From assembly GCA_030697555.1 (NCBI GenBank), contig JAUYPV010000039.1, positions 1 to 53,586 on the forward strand: DNA of 53,586 nt, in the 5' to 3' direction. How positions within the stretch are numbered: position 1 is the first letter of the stretch; the number at the start of each line of letters is the position of its first letter. Made by a program: the position numbers and the translations under genes. Positions 23,702 to 31,821 of the stretch are shown here, piece after piece. This DNA is from Hyphomonadaceae bacterium (GTDB taxonomy: Bacteria; Pseudomonadota; Alphaproteobacteria; Caulobacterales; Hyphomonadaceae). The notes below the pieces were generated by a model. That model was not told the origin of the DNA and ran no database searches. It saw nothing but the letters and a program-made list of their open reading frames with translations.

Positions 23702-25729
23702 TTAGAGGTCGATGTCGCCGTCCGGCACGGAGCCCCGGCCGAAGCCGCCGCCACCGCCGCCAGCCGCCATCTCTTTCGCATCGAGGCCGCCATTCTTGTC
23801 GACGTCGAGGTCGGCGAAGCGGGCTTTCATGCCAGCCATCGGACCGCGGAGTTCGTCGATCTGGACGAGGTCATCCTGGTTGTCGTCGAGCGCGCCGATC
23901 GACATGGACGACATAAGCTTCGACTGCAGGTCGTTGCGGATGTTGTCGACGGTCTCGTCAGCCCAGCGATAGTTGACGCGGAAGTACATCATCTCCTGGA
24001 AGGTCTGCTCGCCCCAGCGAACATCGATCGTCGGATCGGGGTTGGCCTTGTTGGCCGTCGAGTTGTCGTAGACCCAGGTGGCGATCAGCTTGGTGCCGGC
24101 CTTTACGAGGATCGGCTCAACTGGATCGTAATCGCGCTGCCAGTTGAAGTCGTACTTCGGCAGCGAGATCAGCATCTTCTCCTTGCCGTCCGGCGTCTTC
24201 TGCTTCAGCTCGACATGGTAGCCGCGATAGTGCGAGTGCGGATACAGCGTGTAGAGATAAGCGTCGGCCGGGAAAGTGAGATACGCGATCTCTTTATGGC
24301 GCGCTTCGCCCTTCGGGATCATCAGGGCGAAGTCGCCGATGACCGTCGAGCGCTTGATGTATTTCGGCGGGGCTTTGAGCGTGTAGAAGCCGACCTGCGT
24401 CTTGTCGGTCGAGGCCTTGCCGGTCGTGGTGTAGTGCATCTGGAAGTTCAGCCTGCCACCGGCCGGAACGGGCGCGCCCGCTCCATCGCCCATCACCTGC
24501 GCTTCGGCGCCTGGCGTGTACGAGCCGACCGAACCGCCGGGCAGCTTGGAGCGCGGAAGTTTCGGATCCGGCGACCAGTTCGAGACGACGTGGTGCAGCA
24601 CGGCGCGGTCGCCCGGCTTGATCGACACAGCCTTGAGCCAGGTGTCTTCCTTGAACGGGTTGTCGACGCGCTGGTTCTGGTAGGCGACGATGCCGGAGGC
24701 CGGCACGTCGAACGCCGGGATGTCGACGATCACATCGGGCTTGCCGAGGTAGGCGGGCCATTCCGGGGCTTCACTGGCGTGCGTCTTCAGGACGTCTTCG
24801 CCCGTGCCACGCGGCGCGCCGGCTTCAAGCCAGTGGATCAGCGTCTTGGTCTGCTTGGCCGTCATGGCCTGGTCGTTCTTGAACGTGCCGATATGCGGGT
24901 CGGCGAAGTAGGGAGGCATGCGGTCGGTACGCACCGACTCGCGGATCATCGGCGCGAAGCCCTTGACCACTTCATAGGAGTCCATCGCGAAGGGGGCGAT
25001 GCCGCCCTTCTGGTGGCAGGTGACGCACTTCTCCTGAATGATCGGTGCGACTTCCGAGGTGTAGGAGATGTTCTTGAACGTCGCCGCCTTGTTGCGTTCC
25101 GGAAAGGCGATGTCCTTGCCGGCTTTCACGTCGACGCGGGCCTTGGTGACGGCCTGGCCGCCGAGCACGGCGTCGATGGCGGCGGCGGTGTAGGCTTCCT
25201 TCGCGGCCGCCTTCGAGTTCGGGTTCGAGCTGGCGAAGCGGTCATCGAGCGGGCCGTGATAGGCGACCGCGAAGTTCTTCTTCGGGTCGATGACGAAGAC
25301 TTCGCCTTCTTTTTTGACGCCGAGCGATTCGCCGACGAGCTGGAGTTCGTCCATCAGCACCGGAATGTCGAAGCCCTGGGCCTTGGCTTCCGCGGCGGTC
25401 GCATCGCGCGTGTCGCCGAGGTTGGAGTTCATCATGTAGAAGAGGACGCCCTTGTCCTTGTAGGCGGCCTCGAGCTTCTCAAGCTCGCCAGCCGCAGTGC
25501 GCGACAGCTTCGAGCCATTGGTCTGCGTCATGACCACGATCGCGGGAGCGGCCTTGAAGTAATAGAGTTCGTGCGCCAGCCGGGTGTGGTCGGTAAGCTG
25601 GAAATTGTCGGCGCGCTCTGGAACCGCGGCGATGGTGGTCGGGGCCGGGGCGGCGGTCGCGACGGTTGCGATCGCAGCGGCGGCGATGGCCACGGCTGCG
25701 ACGGTCGATGCCAACAAGGCGCGCTTCAT
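23702..25729 (-). CDS. Periplasmic thioredoxin-fold / cytochrome c / PHM-like / EF-hand fusion
   Basis: A 675-residue protein. ATG 25729 starts a signal peptide (MKRALLASTVAAVAIAA) after GGGAGA. Domains in order: a redoxin fold (about 40-185) in which TQTNGSKL occupies the usual Cys-pair position, so redox cysteines are absent; a c-type heme site CVTCH at 235-239 with a downstream RMPPYFADP methionine; a PHM-like copper monooxygenase region (about 345-605) with LHHVV, QMHYTTTG near 431 and YPHSHYRG near 497 as histidine ligands; two EF-hand loops near 614 and 644 (DDNQDDLVQIDE, DVDKNGGLDAKE); and a Gly-rich tail. Heme, copper and calcium use are inferred from motifs. It is a single-gene unit with its own promoter and terminator. 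Substrate unknown. Confidence 0.85.
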   Translation of the reverse strand: MKRALLASTVAAVAIAAAAIATVATAAPAPTTIAAVPERADNFQLTDHTRLAHELYYFKAAPAIVVMTQTNGSKLSRTAAGELEKLEAAYKDKGVLFYMMNSNLGDTRDATAAEAKAQGFDIPVLMDELQLVGESLGVKKEGEVFVIDPKKNFAVAYHGPLDDRFASSNPNSKAAAKEAYTAAAIDAVLGGQAVTKARVDVKAGKDIAFPERNKAATFKNISYTSEVAPIIQEKCVTCHQKGGIAPFAMDSYEVVKGFAPMIRESVRTDRMPPYFADPHIGTFKNDQAMTAKQTKTLIHWLEAGAPRGTGEDVLKTHASEAPEWPAYLGKPDVIVDIPAFDVPASGIVAYQNQRVDNPFKEDTWLKAVSIKPGDRAVLHHVVSNWSPDPKLPRSKLPGGSVGSYTPGAEAQVMGDGAGAPVPAGGRLNFQMHYTTTGKASTDKTQVGFYTLKAPPKYIKRSTVIGDFALMIPKGEARHKEIAYLTFPADAYLYTLYPHSHYRGYHVELKQKTPDGKEKMLISLPKYDFNWQRDYDPVEPILVKAGTKLIATWVYDNSTANKANPDPTIDVRWGEQTFQEMMYFRVNYRWADETVDNIRNDLQSKLMSSMSIGALDDNQDDLVQIDELRGPMAGMKARFADLDVDKNGGLDAKEMAAGGGGGGFGRGSVPDGDIDL

Positions 25730-25763
25730 TAGACGGTCTCCCACTGGGAAGGCTGGATGGGGT

Positions 25764-25806
25764 GTAATTGGCATTACGAGTATTGCGGGAACGTGAATTC
25801 CGTCAA
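25764..25806 (-). promoter_or_regulatory. Candidate promoter and small operator of the fusion gene
   Basis: On the minus strand TTGACG (25806-25801) is followed after 16 bases by AATACT (25784-25779), predicting a start near 25772 and a leader of about 42 bases. The inverted repeat GTAAT-TGGC-ATTAC (25764-25777) sits at the predicted start site, where a repressor could act. Confidence 0.45.
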
Positions 25807-26742
25807 TGCCACAAGGGCTTCTCCTGGAACGCGAAGCGCCAACGCTGGGTCACGTTTGCGCTATCCAAGCGCGCCATTCCGGCCAAAAGAGCGCAAACAT
25901 AGGTATTCCTTTGTGTGGGTGCAGCATCGCTGCCGGACCGGCGCGCGCCGTCCGTGTTGCTCTAGTTCGGTCCCTCCAATGAGGGAGCGGGGCGCATGGG
26001 TCAGCGCCTTGGGTAGTGCCTGTTCCGCGATTGCTCGCGGATGTTGCGCGTTCTCACGCGCCCCGGATCGGTCGTTCTTTCCCGGCGGCGGATCTGGAGT
26101 TCTGTTCAGCCCACGCCGTTTTCGCGTTGGCCTGACTCACCGGTGCGGCTGTGGCGCCCGGGGCCTTAGCTCCATGCCCGCTCGACCGGTTCTGCGTGCA
26201 GGGACAGCCGAATGTCCCTGGGCCCTCCGGTTTTCACTCTCCGAAGGCAATGCGCTGCCGTTCGCTTCGCGCCGTAACCGCCTGCTCCGCCTGCGCGAGA
26301 GTTGCAGTCCACGGGTTCGCTTTGCTCGCCGTCCCCTGCCTGCGCTCGTTGCCGAGCTTCGGCAGGCAGGCGGTGCGACAACGCCACGCCGACCAACGCC
26401 CAGCCATCTTGAGTTTCGGACGTCTCCAAGACCTCCCTCCGGATGGGCGCGATCATTATAAGTGCGCTTGGACCCAGCAGGATAAGTTGCACGGTTTTTC
26501 GGCACGGATTTCGAACGAAAGTCGCGCAAGCCTCTGAGGGACAAGCTAATCTTTTTTTGAAAAATCTTTCGGCGCTCGTTCTTAACCTGCGGATTTCGTC
26601 GTTTGACCCAGCAGGTTAAGGGCAGCAACCGGCGCCTGTGAGCGCGTTGCCCCTGCCGGGGGGGCGTTCGTCAGACCACCAAGGGCTACAAGGCGGTCGG
26701 GATGTGGGGATTGCGGTCAGGGTCCGCGCGCGAGTTTCGCGA
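25807..26742. other. Long hairpin-rich noncoding region
   Basis: About 0.94 kb with no gene I can support; the frames read Arg/Ser/Pro-rich, low-confidence sequence on both strands. Many perfect hairpins occur: 25971-25986 (6 bp, loop CAAT), 26025-26040 (6 bp, loop TTGC), 26046-26061 (6 bp, loop TCTC), 26200-26219 (7 bp), and a two-part stem at 26335-26370 (9 bp enclosing 5 bp with loop TTGC). An AT-rich patch follows at 26546-26570. It lies between the btuD stop and the fusion-gene promoter. It could be a large structured RNA, a decayed gene or a repeat-derived spacer. Confidence 0.5.
26471..26620. repeat. Three copies of a TTAACCTGC-type element
   Basis: GACCCAGCAGGATAAG at 26471-26486 recurs as GACCCAGCAGGTTAAG at 26605-26620 with one mismatch in 16. 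A perfect inverted copy of the last ten bases, CTTAACCTGC, lies at 26581-26590, so 26581-26620 can also form a 10-bp stem. This spacing suggests a protein-binding array or the ends of a small element. Confidence 0.5.
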
Positions 26743-27516
26743 TCAGAGCTTCCGTGACCAGGGCAGCAGGAAGGGCTGGCCGCCCTCCACACCTGTCGCC
26801 GCTTCGATCCGGTAGACCGAGGCGAGCAGATCACGGGTCAGCACCTCCGCCGGTTTGCCATCGGCGACGACCTTGCCGCGGTCCATCAGCACCAGCCGGT
26901 CCATGAAGCGGGCGGCGAGGGCGAGGTCGTGGATCACGGCGAGGACGCCGGTTCCCGCCCGCGCCCGCTCGCGCAGGATCTCCATGACGTGGAGCTGGTG
27001 GTAGGGATCAAGCGCCTCGATCGGTTCGTCAGCCAGCAGGATCGGCGCTTCTACGGCGAGCGCGCGGGCAAGCAGGATGCGGGTGCGTTCACCGCCCGAC
27101 AGAACCGAGACCGGACGATCGACGAAAGCGTGCCCATCGACCGCGTCGAGGGCGCGCGCGACAGCGGCGCGATCCTGCGGCGATGGTCCGCCGAAGCCGG
27201 ACTGGTGCGGATAGCGGCCGAGCATCACCACGTCGTGCGCCTGCAGCCGCCATTCGACGCGGCGCTCCTGCGGCAGGAATGCAACCGCACGCGCGCGATC
27301 CCGGCCAGGCATGGCAAGGAAGTCCGAGCCGTCGAGCGTGATGGCGCCGGTCGTGCGTTCGGTGAGACCGAGCATGGCGCGCAGCAGGGTGGATTTTCCG
27401 GCGCCATTGGGTCCGATCAGGCCGACGAGTTCGCCTGACGATACGCTTACCGATGCGCCGGCGAGGATTGGCGTCCCCTTGATGGTGACAGTGATGTCGC
27501 GAGCTTCGAGCTTCAT
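26743..27516 (-). CDS. btuD: Vitamin B12 ABC importer ATPase
   Basis: A 257-residue ATP-binding subunit. It has Walker A (GPNGAGKST), the Q-loop (AFLPQERR), the ABC signature (VLSGGERTR), Walker B with the catalytic glutamate (PILLADEP) and the switch histidine (AVIHDL). It would power uptake of cobalamin or another corrinoid through BtuC. The start at 27516 overlaps the btuC stop in an ATGA sequence, so the genes are translationally coupled. B12 specificity rests on the riboswitch and BtuB at the operon head; the ATPase alone resembles siderophore importers too. Confidence 0.88.
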   Translation of the reverse strand: MKLEARDITVTIKGTPILAGASVSVSSGELVGLIGPNGAGKSTLLRAMLGLTERTTGAITLDGSDFLAMPGRDRARAVAFLPQERRVEWRLQAHDVVMLGRYPHQSGFGGPSPQDRAAVARALDAVDGHAFVDRPVSVLSGGERTRILLARALAVEAPILLADEPIEALDPYHQLHVMEILRERARAGTGVLAVIHDLALAARFMDRLVLMDRGKVVADGKPAEVLTRDLLASVYRIEAATGVEGGQPFLLPWSRKL

Positions 27517-28514
27517 GACTCGAGCTCCGTGCGCGCTTTTAGGATGAGCCACAGGAAGAACGGGGCGCCGATGATCGCGGTGACCACGCCGAGCTTCAGC
27601 TCCGTCCCGACGATGAGGACGCGCACCAGAATGTCGGCGGCGAGAAGCAGCGAGCCGCCGCCCAGCGCGCTGGCCAGCAGCAGGCGGCTCGGCGTGTGGC
27701 CGACCAGCGGCCGCAGGAGGTGCGGCACGACAAGCCCGATGAAGCCGAGCCCGCCAGTCACCGCCGTCCCGGCGCCAACGCTGATCGCCGTGCCGGTGAT
27801 TACCAGCGTCCGCGTGCGGTTGAGATTCACGCCCAGGCTGGACGCCGACTCCTCGCCGAGGCTGAGGGCGTCGAGCGAACGCGCCGAGGCCGCCAGCATC
27901 ACCCAACCCGCGGCCATGAAGGGCGCCGCGAGTAGGAAATGGTCCATGCTGCGATCAGTGACGGATCCCATCAGCCAGAACATGATCTCGGCGGATGCGT
28001 AGGGATTCGGAGACAGGTTGAGCGTCAGCGACATTAGCGCGGCGCAAACGGCGGAGATGGCGACGCCCGCAAGGATCAGCGTCAGCACGCCGCCACGGCC
28101 GGCGAGGCCCTGCAGCAGCACGACGCACAGCAACGCGCCCGCTATGCCCATCAGCGGGAGGGCGAGCGGAAAGGCGAGCGAGAAGCCGGTGTAGAACGCC
28201 AGCACGGCACCGAGCGATGCGGACGACGTAACGCCGATCACGCCTGGATCGACCAGCGGATTGCGCATAAAGCCCTGCAACGTCGCGCCGGCAACGCCAA
28301 GTGAAATGCCCATCGTGGCGGCAAGCAAGGTGCGCGGCAGGCGCACCTCGCGTATGATCATCCACGCCGTGTCAGCCTCGCCGCCGCTCATCATGCCGAT
28401 GAGCTCGAACGTTCCAGCCGTCGCGGGGCCGACGATCATCGACAGGAAGAGAAGCGCGGCGAGGAGGACCGTCAGGGCAAGGAGCAGCACAGGATACGGC
28501 AGAGGCGGTTTCAT
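27513..28514 (-). CDS. btuC: Vitamin B12 ABC importer permease
   Basis: A 333-residue inner-membrane permease of the FecCD/BtuC type with about ten membrane segments. Landmarks are REVRLPRTLLAATMGISLGVAGATLQGFMRNPLVDPGVIGV near the N-terminus, LAGVAISAV, WLMGS, and GLGFIGLVVPHLLRPLVGHTPSRLLLASALGGG, the cytoplasmic loop that contacts the ATPase, near the C-terminus. ATG 28514 overlaps the btuF stop and its own stop overlaps btuD, both through ATGA. The reading frame extends further upstream, but that part is antisense-like and lies inside btuF. Confidence 0.9.
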   Translation of the reverse strand: MKPPLPYPVLLLALTVLLAALLFLSMIVGPATAGTFELIGMMSGGEADTAWMIIREVRLPRTLLAATMGISLGVAGATLQGFMRNPLVDPGVIGVTSSASLGAVLAFYTGFSLAFPLALPLMGIAGALLCVVLLQGLAGRGGVLTLILAGVAISAVCAALMSLTLNLSPNPYASAEIMFWLMGSVTDRSMDHFLLAAPFMAAGWVMLAASARSLDALSLGEESASSLGVNLNRTRTLVITGTAISVGAGTAVTGGLGFIGLVVPHLLRPLVGHTPSRLLLASALGGGSLLLAADILVRVLIVGTELKLGVVTAIIGAPFFLWLILKARTELES

Positions 28515-29398
28515 TTCGGCGCGCCCTTCGCCTGTTCGCGAGCCTGCGCCTTTCGCGCTTCGACCAGCAGCTCCACCGCGCCGAGCACGCTGGGCGTGCC
28601 GCAGGTGGTGTAGCGCTCCGGAATCAGGATCTGCGGTATGCCGGCGAGCATGGTGCGCAGCGCAGGGTGCTTGAGGTTTTCCGTCGCCATCGAAGGCGGG
28701 TTCGCCCACGGCGTTGCGTTCGAGACGAGCGCGGGCCGGGTATCGAGCAGCTCCTCGAGCGGAATGTTATGGAAGCCGGAATAGCCGAGCGTTTCGGCCA
28801 GCGTCCGCCAGCCGCCGGCATTCACGACATAGGCGTAGAACGTGTCCTTGCCGGCCAGGTAGTTGTTGACGCCGATATCGGCGAAGACGGGTTTGTCGCC
28901 CGGCGGCAACTGCGCCTGCAGTTCGGCAAGGCGCTTGTCGAACTCCGCGATGAGCTGTTCGGCGCGCGCCGGTTCGCCAGTGATCTCGCCCATCTTGCGG
29001 ATGTTGGCGCGCAGGTCGTCGAAATTGTTCTCAGGCTCGAAGGTGACCACGGTGTAGCCGATCCTGCGCAACAGGGCGGAGGCAGCGGTGGTCGTGAAGG
29101 AGCCCGCGACGATGAGGTCCGGCTTGGCCATGAGCACTTCCTCTGCCAGCCCGTTATTGCCCTTCAGCTTCCTGGCGATGTGGTCGAGGCCGAGCGGAGC
29201 ATTGAGCGGCTGCAGCGACAGATAGCTGATCGAGGCGATGCGCTCGGGCTCGACGAGCCGCATAAGAAGTTCGTCAGTGCACAAGTTCATCGAGACGATG
29301 CGCTGCGGACGCTTTGTGGCGTCCGCAGCAGCTACGGGAAGCATCATCCCCCACACAAGCAGGGTCGCCACAATGCGGGGGATGAGTCTGCCGATCAT
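28511..29398 (-). CDS. btuF: Cobalamin-binding periplasmic protein
   Basis: A 295-residue substrate-binding protein with a signal peptide (MIGRLIPRIVATLLVWGMMLPVAAA). It follows the class III binding-protein pattern: PQRIVSMNLCTDELLMRL at the first lobe, MAKPDLIVAG, the long linking helix, FADIGVNNYLAGKDTFYAYVVNAGGW, and TPWANPPS in the second lobe. It would capture corrinoid in the periplasm and hand it to BtuC2D2. Both ends overlap neighbours by ATGA. Its order after btuB and the operon's riboswitch point to B12 rather than heme or siderophore. Confidence 0.88.
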   Translation of the reverse strand: MIGRLIPRIVATLLVWGMMLPVAAADATKRPQRIVSMNLCTDELLMRLVEPERIASISYLSLQPLNAPLGLDHIARKLKGNNGLAEEVLMAKPDLIVAGSFTTTAASALLRRIGYTVVTFEPENNFDDLRANIRKMGEITGEPARAEQLIAEFDKRLAELQAQLPPGDKPVFADIGVNNYLAGKDTFYAYVVNAGGWRTLAETLGYSGFHNIPLEELLDTRPALVSNATPWANPPSMATENLKHPALRTMLAGIPQILIPERYTTCGTPSVLGAVELLVEARKAQAREQAKGAPK

Positions 29399-31404
29399 TT
29401 CGTCGTGCCGTCCCGGAACCTCACGCCCACGAAGATGGCCTGAGGTTGTCCACGATAGCCGATCACTTCCTCATAGTCCTCGTCCGTCAGGTTCTCGATG
29501 CGGCCATAAATTTCGGTCGTGTCGTTGAGCTGATAGGACGCGCCAAGACGGACCAGCGTGTACGGGTCCTGCGCGGTTCGCAGGAATGTGCCGAAGTCCG
29601 TATCGATCTGCTCGCCGTTGTAGCTGACGCCCAGGTTGAGCTGGAACGGTCCGCCACTCACGCGCCAGCTTGCGTCGAGCCCCGCCTGGCTCTCGGGCCG
29701 CCGCACTTCGATGCCGGCCGGTTCGGTGGCGTCGAGGCTGGTGTAGGAGCCGACGATGTCGATGGTGTCGGTTGGATAGACGCGGAACGTCGCCTCCCAG
29801 CCAGAACGGTCGGACTGGGTCGTGCGGTTCGCCGGTGTCGAGAGAAAGTTCGGCGGCGGGCCGAACGACGTGAAGATCTCGTTCTCCAGCGTCGATTCGA
29901 AATAGGTGAGATCGAGCACGACGCGCCCATCGAGAAGCGTCTGCTCGACGCCGATGTCCCAGCCCTCGGCTTCCTCGGGCAGCAGATCCGGGTTGCCCAC
30001 GAAGCTGCCGGGGTTGAACCCGAACTGCTCGAAGAAGGTGGGATTGGTGATGCCCGTGCCGATCGAGCCATGCGGCCGCGTGCCGATGCCGGGGATCACC
30101 CACGACAGCGCGACGCTGTAGGTGTCGGCATCCTCGAAATCGCCGCGGTTGTCGTCATGCCGTGCGGTCGCCGAGAGATAGACCTGTTCGGCGAATTCAC
30201 CACGGTATTGCAGTCCCACGCCGAGCAGCTCGCGCTCCTCGTCGCGCGCCGCAAAGGGATCGCTGTAGGTTTCCTCCTTGCCCTCGACGAAGCCCGTCAG
30301 GAAGCTGAGAAAGGACGGCGCGCCGAACTCGATGGTCGATTGCAGCGCTAGCTTGGTGCGTGTTGCGTCCGCGCCGCTGGAACTCATAGGCACGTTGAGC
30401 TGGGCTGGCGTCGGCAGGGCGGGGCCGGTGAGGAAGGGGAAGCTGGTTCCCTTGCCGCGACGCTTTTCGTCGACATAGGACGCCGATCCGACCGTCTCCC
30501 ACCGCCCGTCGAGCAGGCTCAGCGTTGTGGAGGCACCAGCCAGGAATTGCTGGAGCTCGGCTTCGCTGGCGTCGTCGTAGGAATCGCCCGCGATCGGGAA
30601 GTTGAACGCCTGTCCATCGAGGTCGGAGTCCTTGTTGAGATAGCGGGCGATGCCGTCGACGCGGAACACCGGCGAAAACGCCTTGCCACCGCGCAGATAG
30701 ACGGTGGCGACCTTGTTGCCTTCCGTATCGCCCGGCACGCCGCCGAGACCGACGGCAGGCACGCCTTGCGCCGTCGTGTCGGGCGAGACGTCATAGCCAT
30801 CTGTCGTCAGCAGGTGGAAGCCGACCGAGGCGTAGTCCTCGCCATTGCCGAAGCCGGTATTGCCCTGAAGCTGGACGGTCGAGAACTCTCCGGCTTCGAT
30901 CGAGGCGTTGACATAGTGACCGTCCACCTTGCGGCGGGTGATCAGGTTGACGACGCCTGCCAGCGCGTTCGAGCCGTAGAGCCCGCTCTGCGGTCCACGC
31001 AGCACTTCGATGCGCTCGATGTCGCCCGATAGCAGCGTCGAAAAATCCGTCTCGCCCTGATCGGGGCTGGAAACGTCGATGCCGTCGAGCAGGACAAGTG
31101 TGTGATTGCCCTCCGCGCCGCGGATGCGGACCTGAGTCAGTGATCCGGCGGCGCCCGCCTGGTTGACCGCAAGGCCGGGAACCTGGCGCAGCACGTCGGG
31201 CACATAGGAATAGCCCTGGTCCTCGATCAGCTCCTCGCCGATGACGGTGAGCGACGAGCCGACCTTTTCGTATTCGACCGGAGTCGCCGAACCGGTGACG
31301 ACGACGACATCGCCCTCATCCGGCGGCGCTGACTGGGGGAAGGCCGGGAAGGCGAGAGCGAGCGCGGCGCTTGTGAGAAGGGCAGTTCGACAAGCAGTCT
31401 TCAT
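29395..31404 (-). CDS. btuB: TonB-dependent vitamin B12 receptor
   Basis: A 669-residue outer-membrane receptor. ATG 31404 begins the signal peptide (MKTACRTALLTSAALALAFPAFPQ). A TonB box follows (DVVVVTGSAT), then the plug domain (VPDVLRQVPGLAVNQAGAAGSLTQVRIRGAEGNHTLVLLDGIDV, IEVLRGPQSGLYGSNALAGVVNLIT) and a 22-strand barrel ending in a terminal aromatic strand (AIFVGVRF). It imports cobalamin using TonB energy. It heads a four-gene operon and is preceded by a cobalamin riboswitch and a hairpin that traps its ribosome binding site, so it should be off when B12 is plentiful. Confidence 0.93.
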   Translation of the reverse strand: MKTACRTALLTSAALALAFPAFPQSAPPDEGDVVVVTGSATPVEYEKVGSSLTVIGEELIEDQGYSYVPDVLRQVPGLAVNQAGAAGSLTQVRIRGAEGNHTLVLLDGIDVSSPDQGETDFSTLLSGDIERIEVLRGPQSGLYGSNALAGVVNLITRRKVDGHYVNASIEAGEFSTVQLQGNTGFGNGEDYASVGFHLLTTDGYDVSPDTTAQGVPAVGLGGVPGDTEGNKVATVYLRGGKAFSPVFRVDGIARYLNKDSDLDGQAFNFPIAGDSYDDASEAELQQFLAGASTTLSLLDGRWETVGSASYVDEKRRGKGTSFPFLTGPALPTPAQLNVPMSSSGADATRTKLALQSTIEFGAPSFLSFLTGFVEGKEETYSDPFAARDEERELLGVGLQYRGEFAEQVYLSATARHDDNRGDFEDADTYSVALSWVIPGIGTRPHGSIGTGITNPTFFEQFGFNPGSFVGNPDLLPEEAEGWDIGVEQTLLDGRVVLDLTYFESTLENEIFTSFGPPPNFLSTPANRTTQSDRSGWEATFRVYPTDTIDIVGSYTSLDATEPAGIEVRRPESQAGLDASWRVSGGPFQLNLGVSYNGEQIDTDFGTFLRTAQDPYTLVRLGASYQLNDTTEIYGRIENLTDEDYEEVIGYRGQPQAIFVGVRFRDGTTK

Positions 31405-31409
31405 ATGAC

Positions 31410-31429
31410 GTCTCCAAAATGTTGGAGAC
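31410..31429 (-). promoter_or_regulatory. Hairpin sequestering the btuB ribosome binding site
   Basis: On the minus strand GTCTCCAA (31429-31422) pairs perfectly with TTGGAGAC (31417-31410) around the loop CATT. The second arm contains GGAGA, six bases before the btuB ATG. This fits the translational expression platform of a riboswitch. Just upstream a second stem pairs CGCCTTCG (31450 side) with CGAAGGCG (31436 side). Confidence 0.75.
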
Positions 31430-31540
31430 CGCCTTCGGAGGCGACGCACGAAGGCGCCGCCCAAAAAGGTCGGTCCATGGACGTCGCCACTCGGAAAAAT
31501 CCGATCGAGCGGCCCATCCCCGGACCGTCGAAAGACGACT

Positions 31541-31716
31541 GCGGCAGGCAGGTCTCCTGGCTCGCGGGTCAAAGCCGTTGCGCATCACCTTCCCGGAGAG
31601 GCCCCCTCGAGGACCTGCCCAGTGGCATTGATGCGCGGCTCGCCGCTTACAGTTGCGGGGGCAGCCCGGGCCTTTGACCCGGTTCCCTTTTTCTCCCCCT
31701 CGCGGGGGACCTGTCG
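31541..31716 (-). promoter_or_regulatory. Cobalamin riboswitch aptamer upstream of btuB
   Basis: Read on the minus strand, the conserved blocks appear in order: an AGGTCC start strand, GGGAACCGGG, GCTGCCCCCGCAACTGTAA, a GCGG-GAG segment, GCCACTGGG, GGGAAGGTGATGCGCA, and the B12 box GAGCCAGGAGACCTGCC at about 31551-31567. The closing strand ACAGGTCC (31714-31707) pairs with GGACCTGC/GACCTGC partners. This is the standard cobalamin aptamer. The predicted transcript start (about 31718) is just before it. Confidence 0.93.
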
Positions 31717-31724
31717 CGCCGTGA

Positions 31725-31753
31725 TCAATACGCGTGTTCGCGCTCGCAGCAAG
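31725..31753 (-). promoter_or_regulatory. Candidate btuB operon promoter
   Basis: On the minus strand CTTGCT (31753-31748) is followed after exactly 17 bases by TATTGA (31730-31725). The predicted start near 31718 puts the riboswitch at the 5' end of the message. Confidence 0.5.
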
Positions 31754-31821
31754 AGGGGAGGCAACGCGGCTCGATTGCTGCATCCCGAACCGGGCCGGTT
31801 TCGCGCGGCAGGATCGTGCCC

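Noticed and set aside
23600-25732. 710-codon plus-strand frame opposite the fusion-protein gene
   Set aside because: Rich in Val, Arg, Asp and His with no motifs, exactly antisense to a multi-domain protein. It is a GC-driven shadow.
25757-26461. 234-codon plus-strand frame in the noncoding region
   Set aside because: Cys/Arg/Ser/Pro-rich with no domain, and it contains several hairpins. I treat the region as noncoding.
25807-26742. tmRNA or RNase P RNA in the hairpin-rich gap
   Set aside because: The conserved cores of neither RNA (such as GAGGAAAGTCC for RNase P) are present on either strand.
26743-31404. Siderophore uptake as the role of the receptor-ABC operon
   Set aside because: The protein families alone allow it, but the cobalamin riboswitch at the head of the operon favours vitamin B12.
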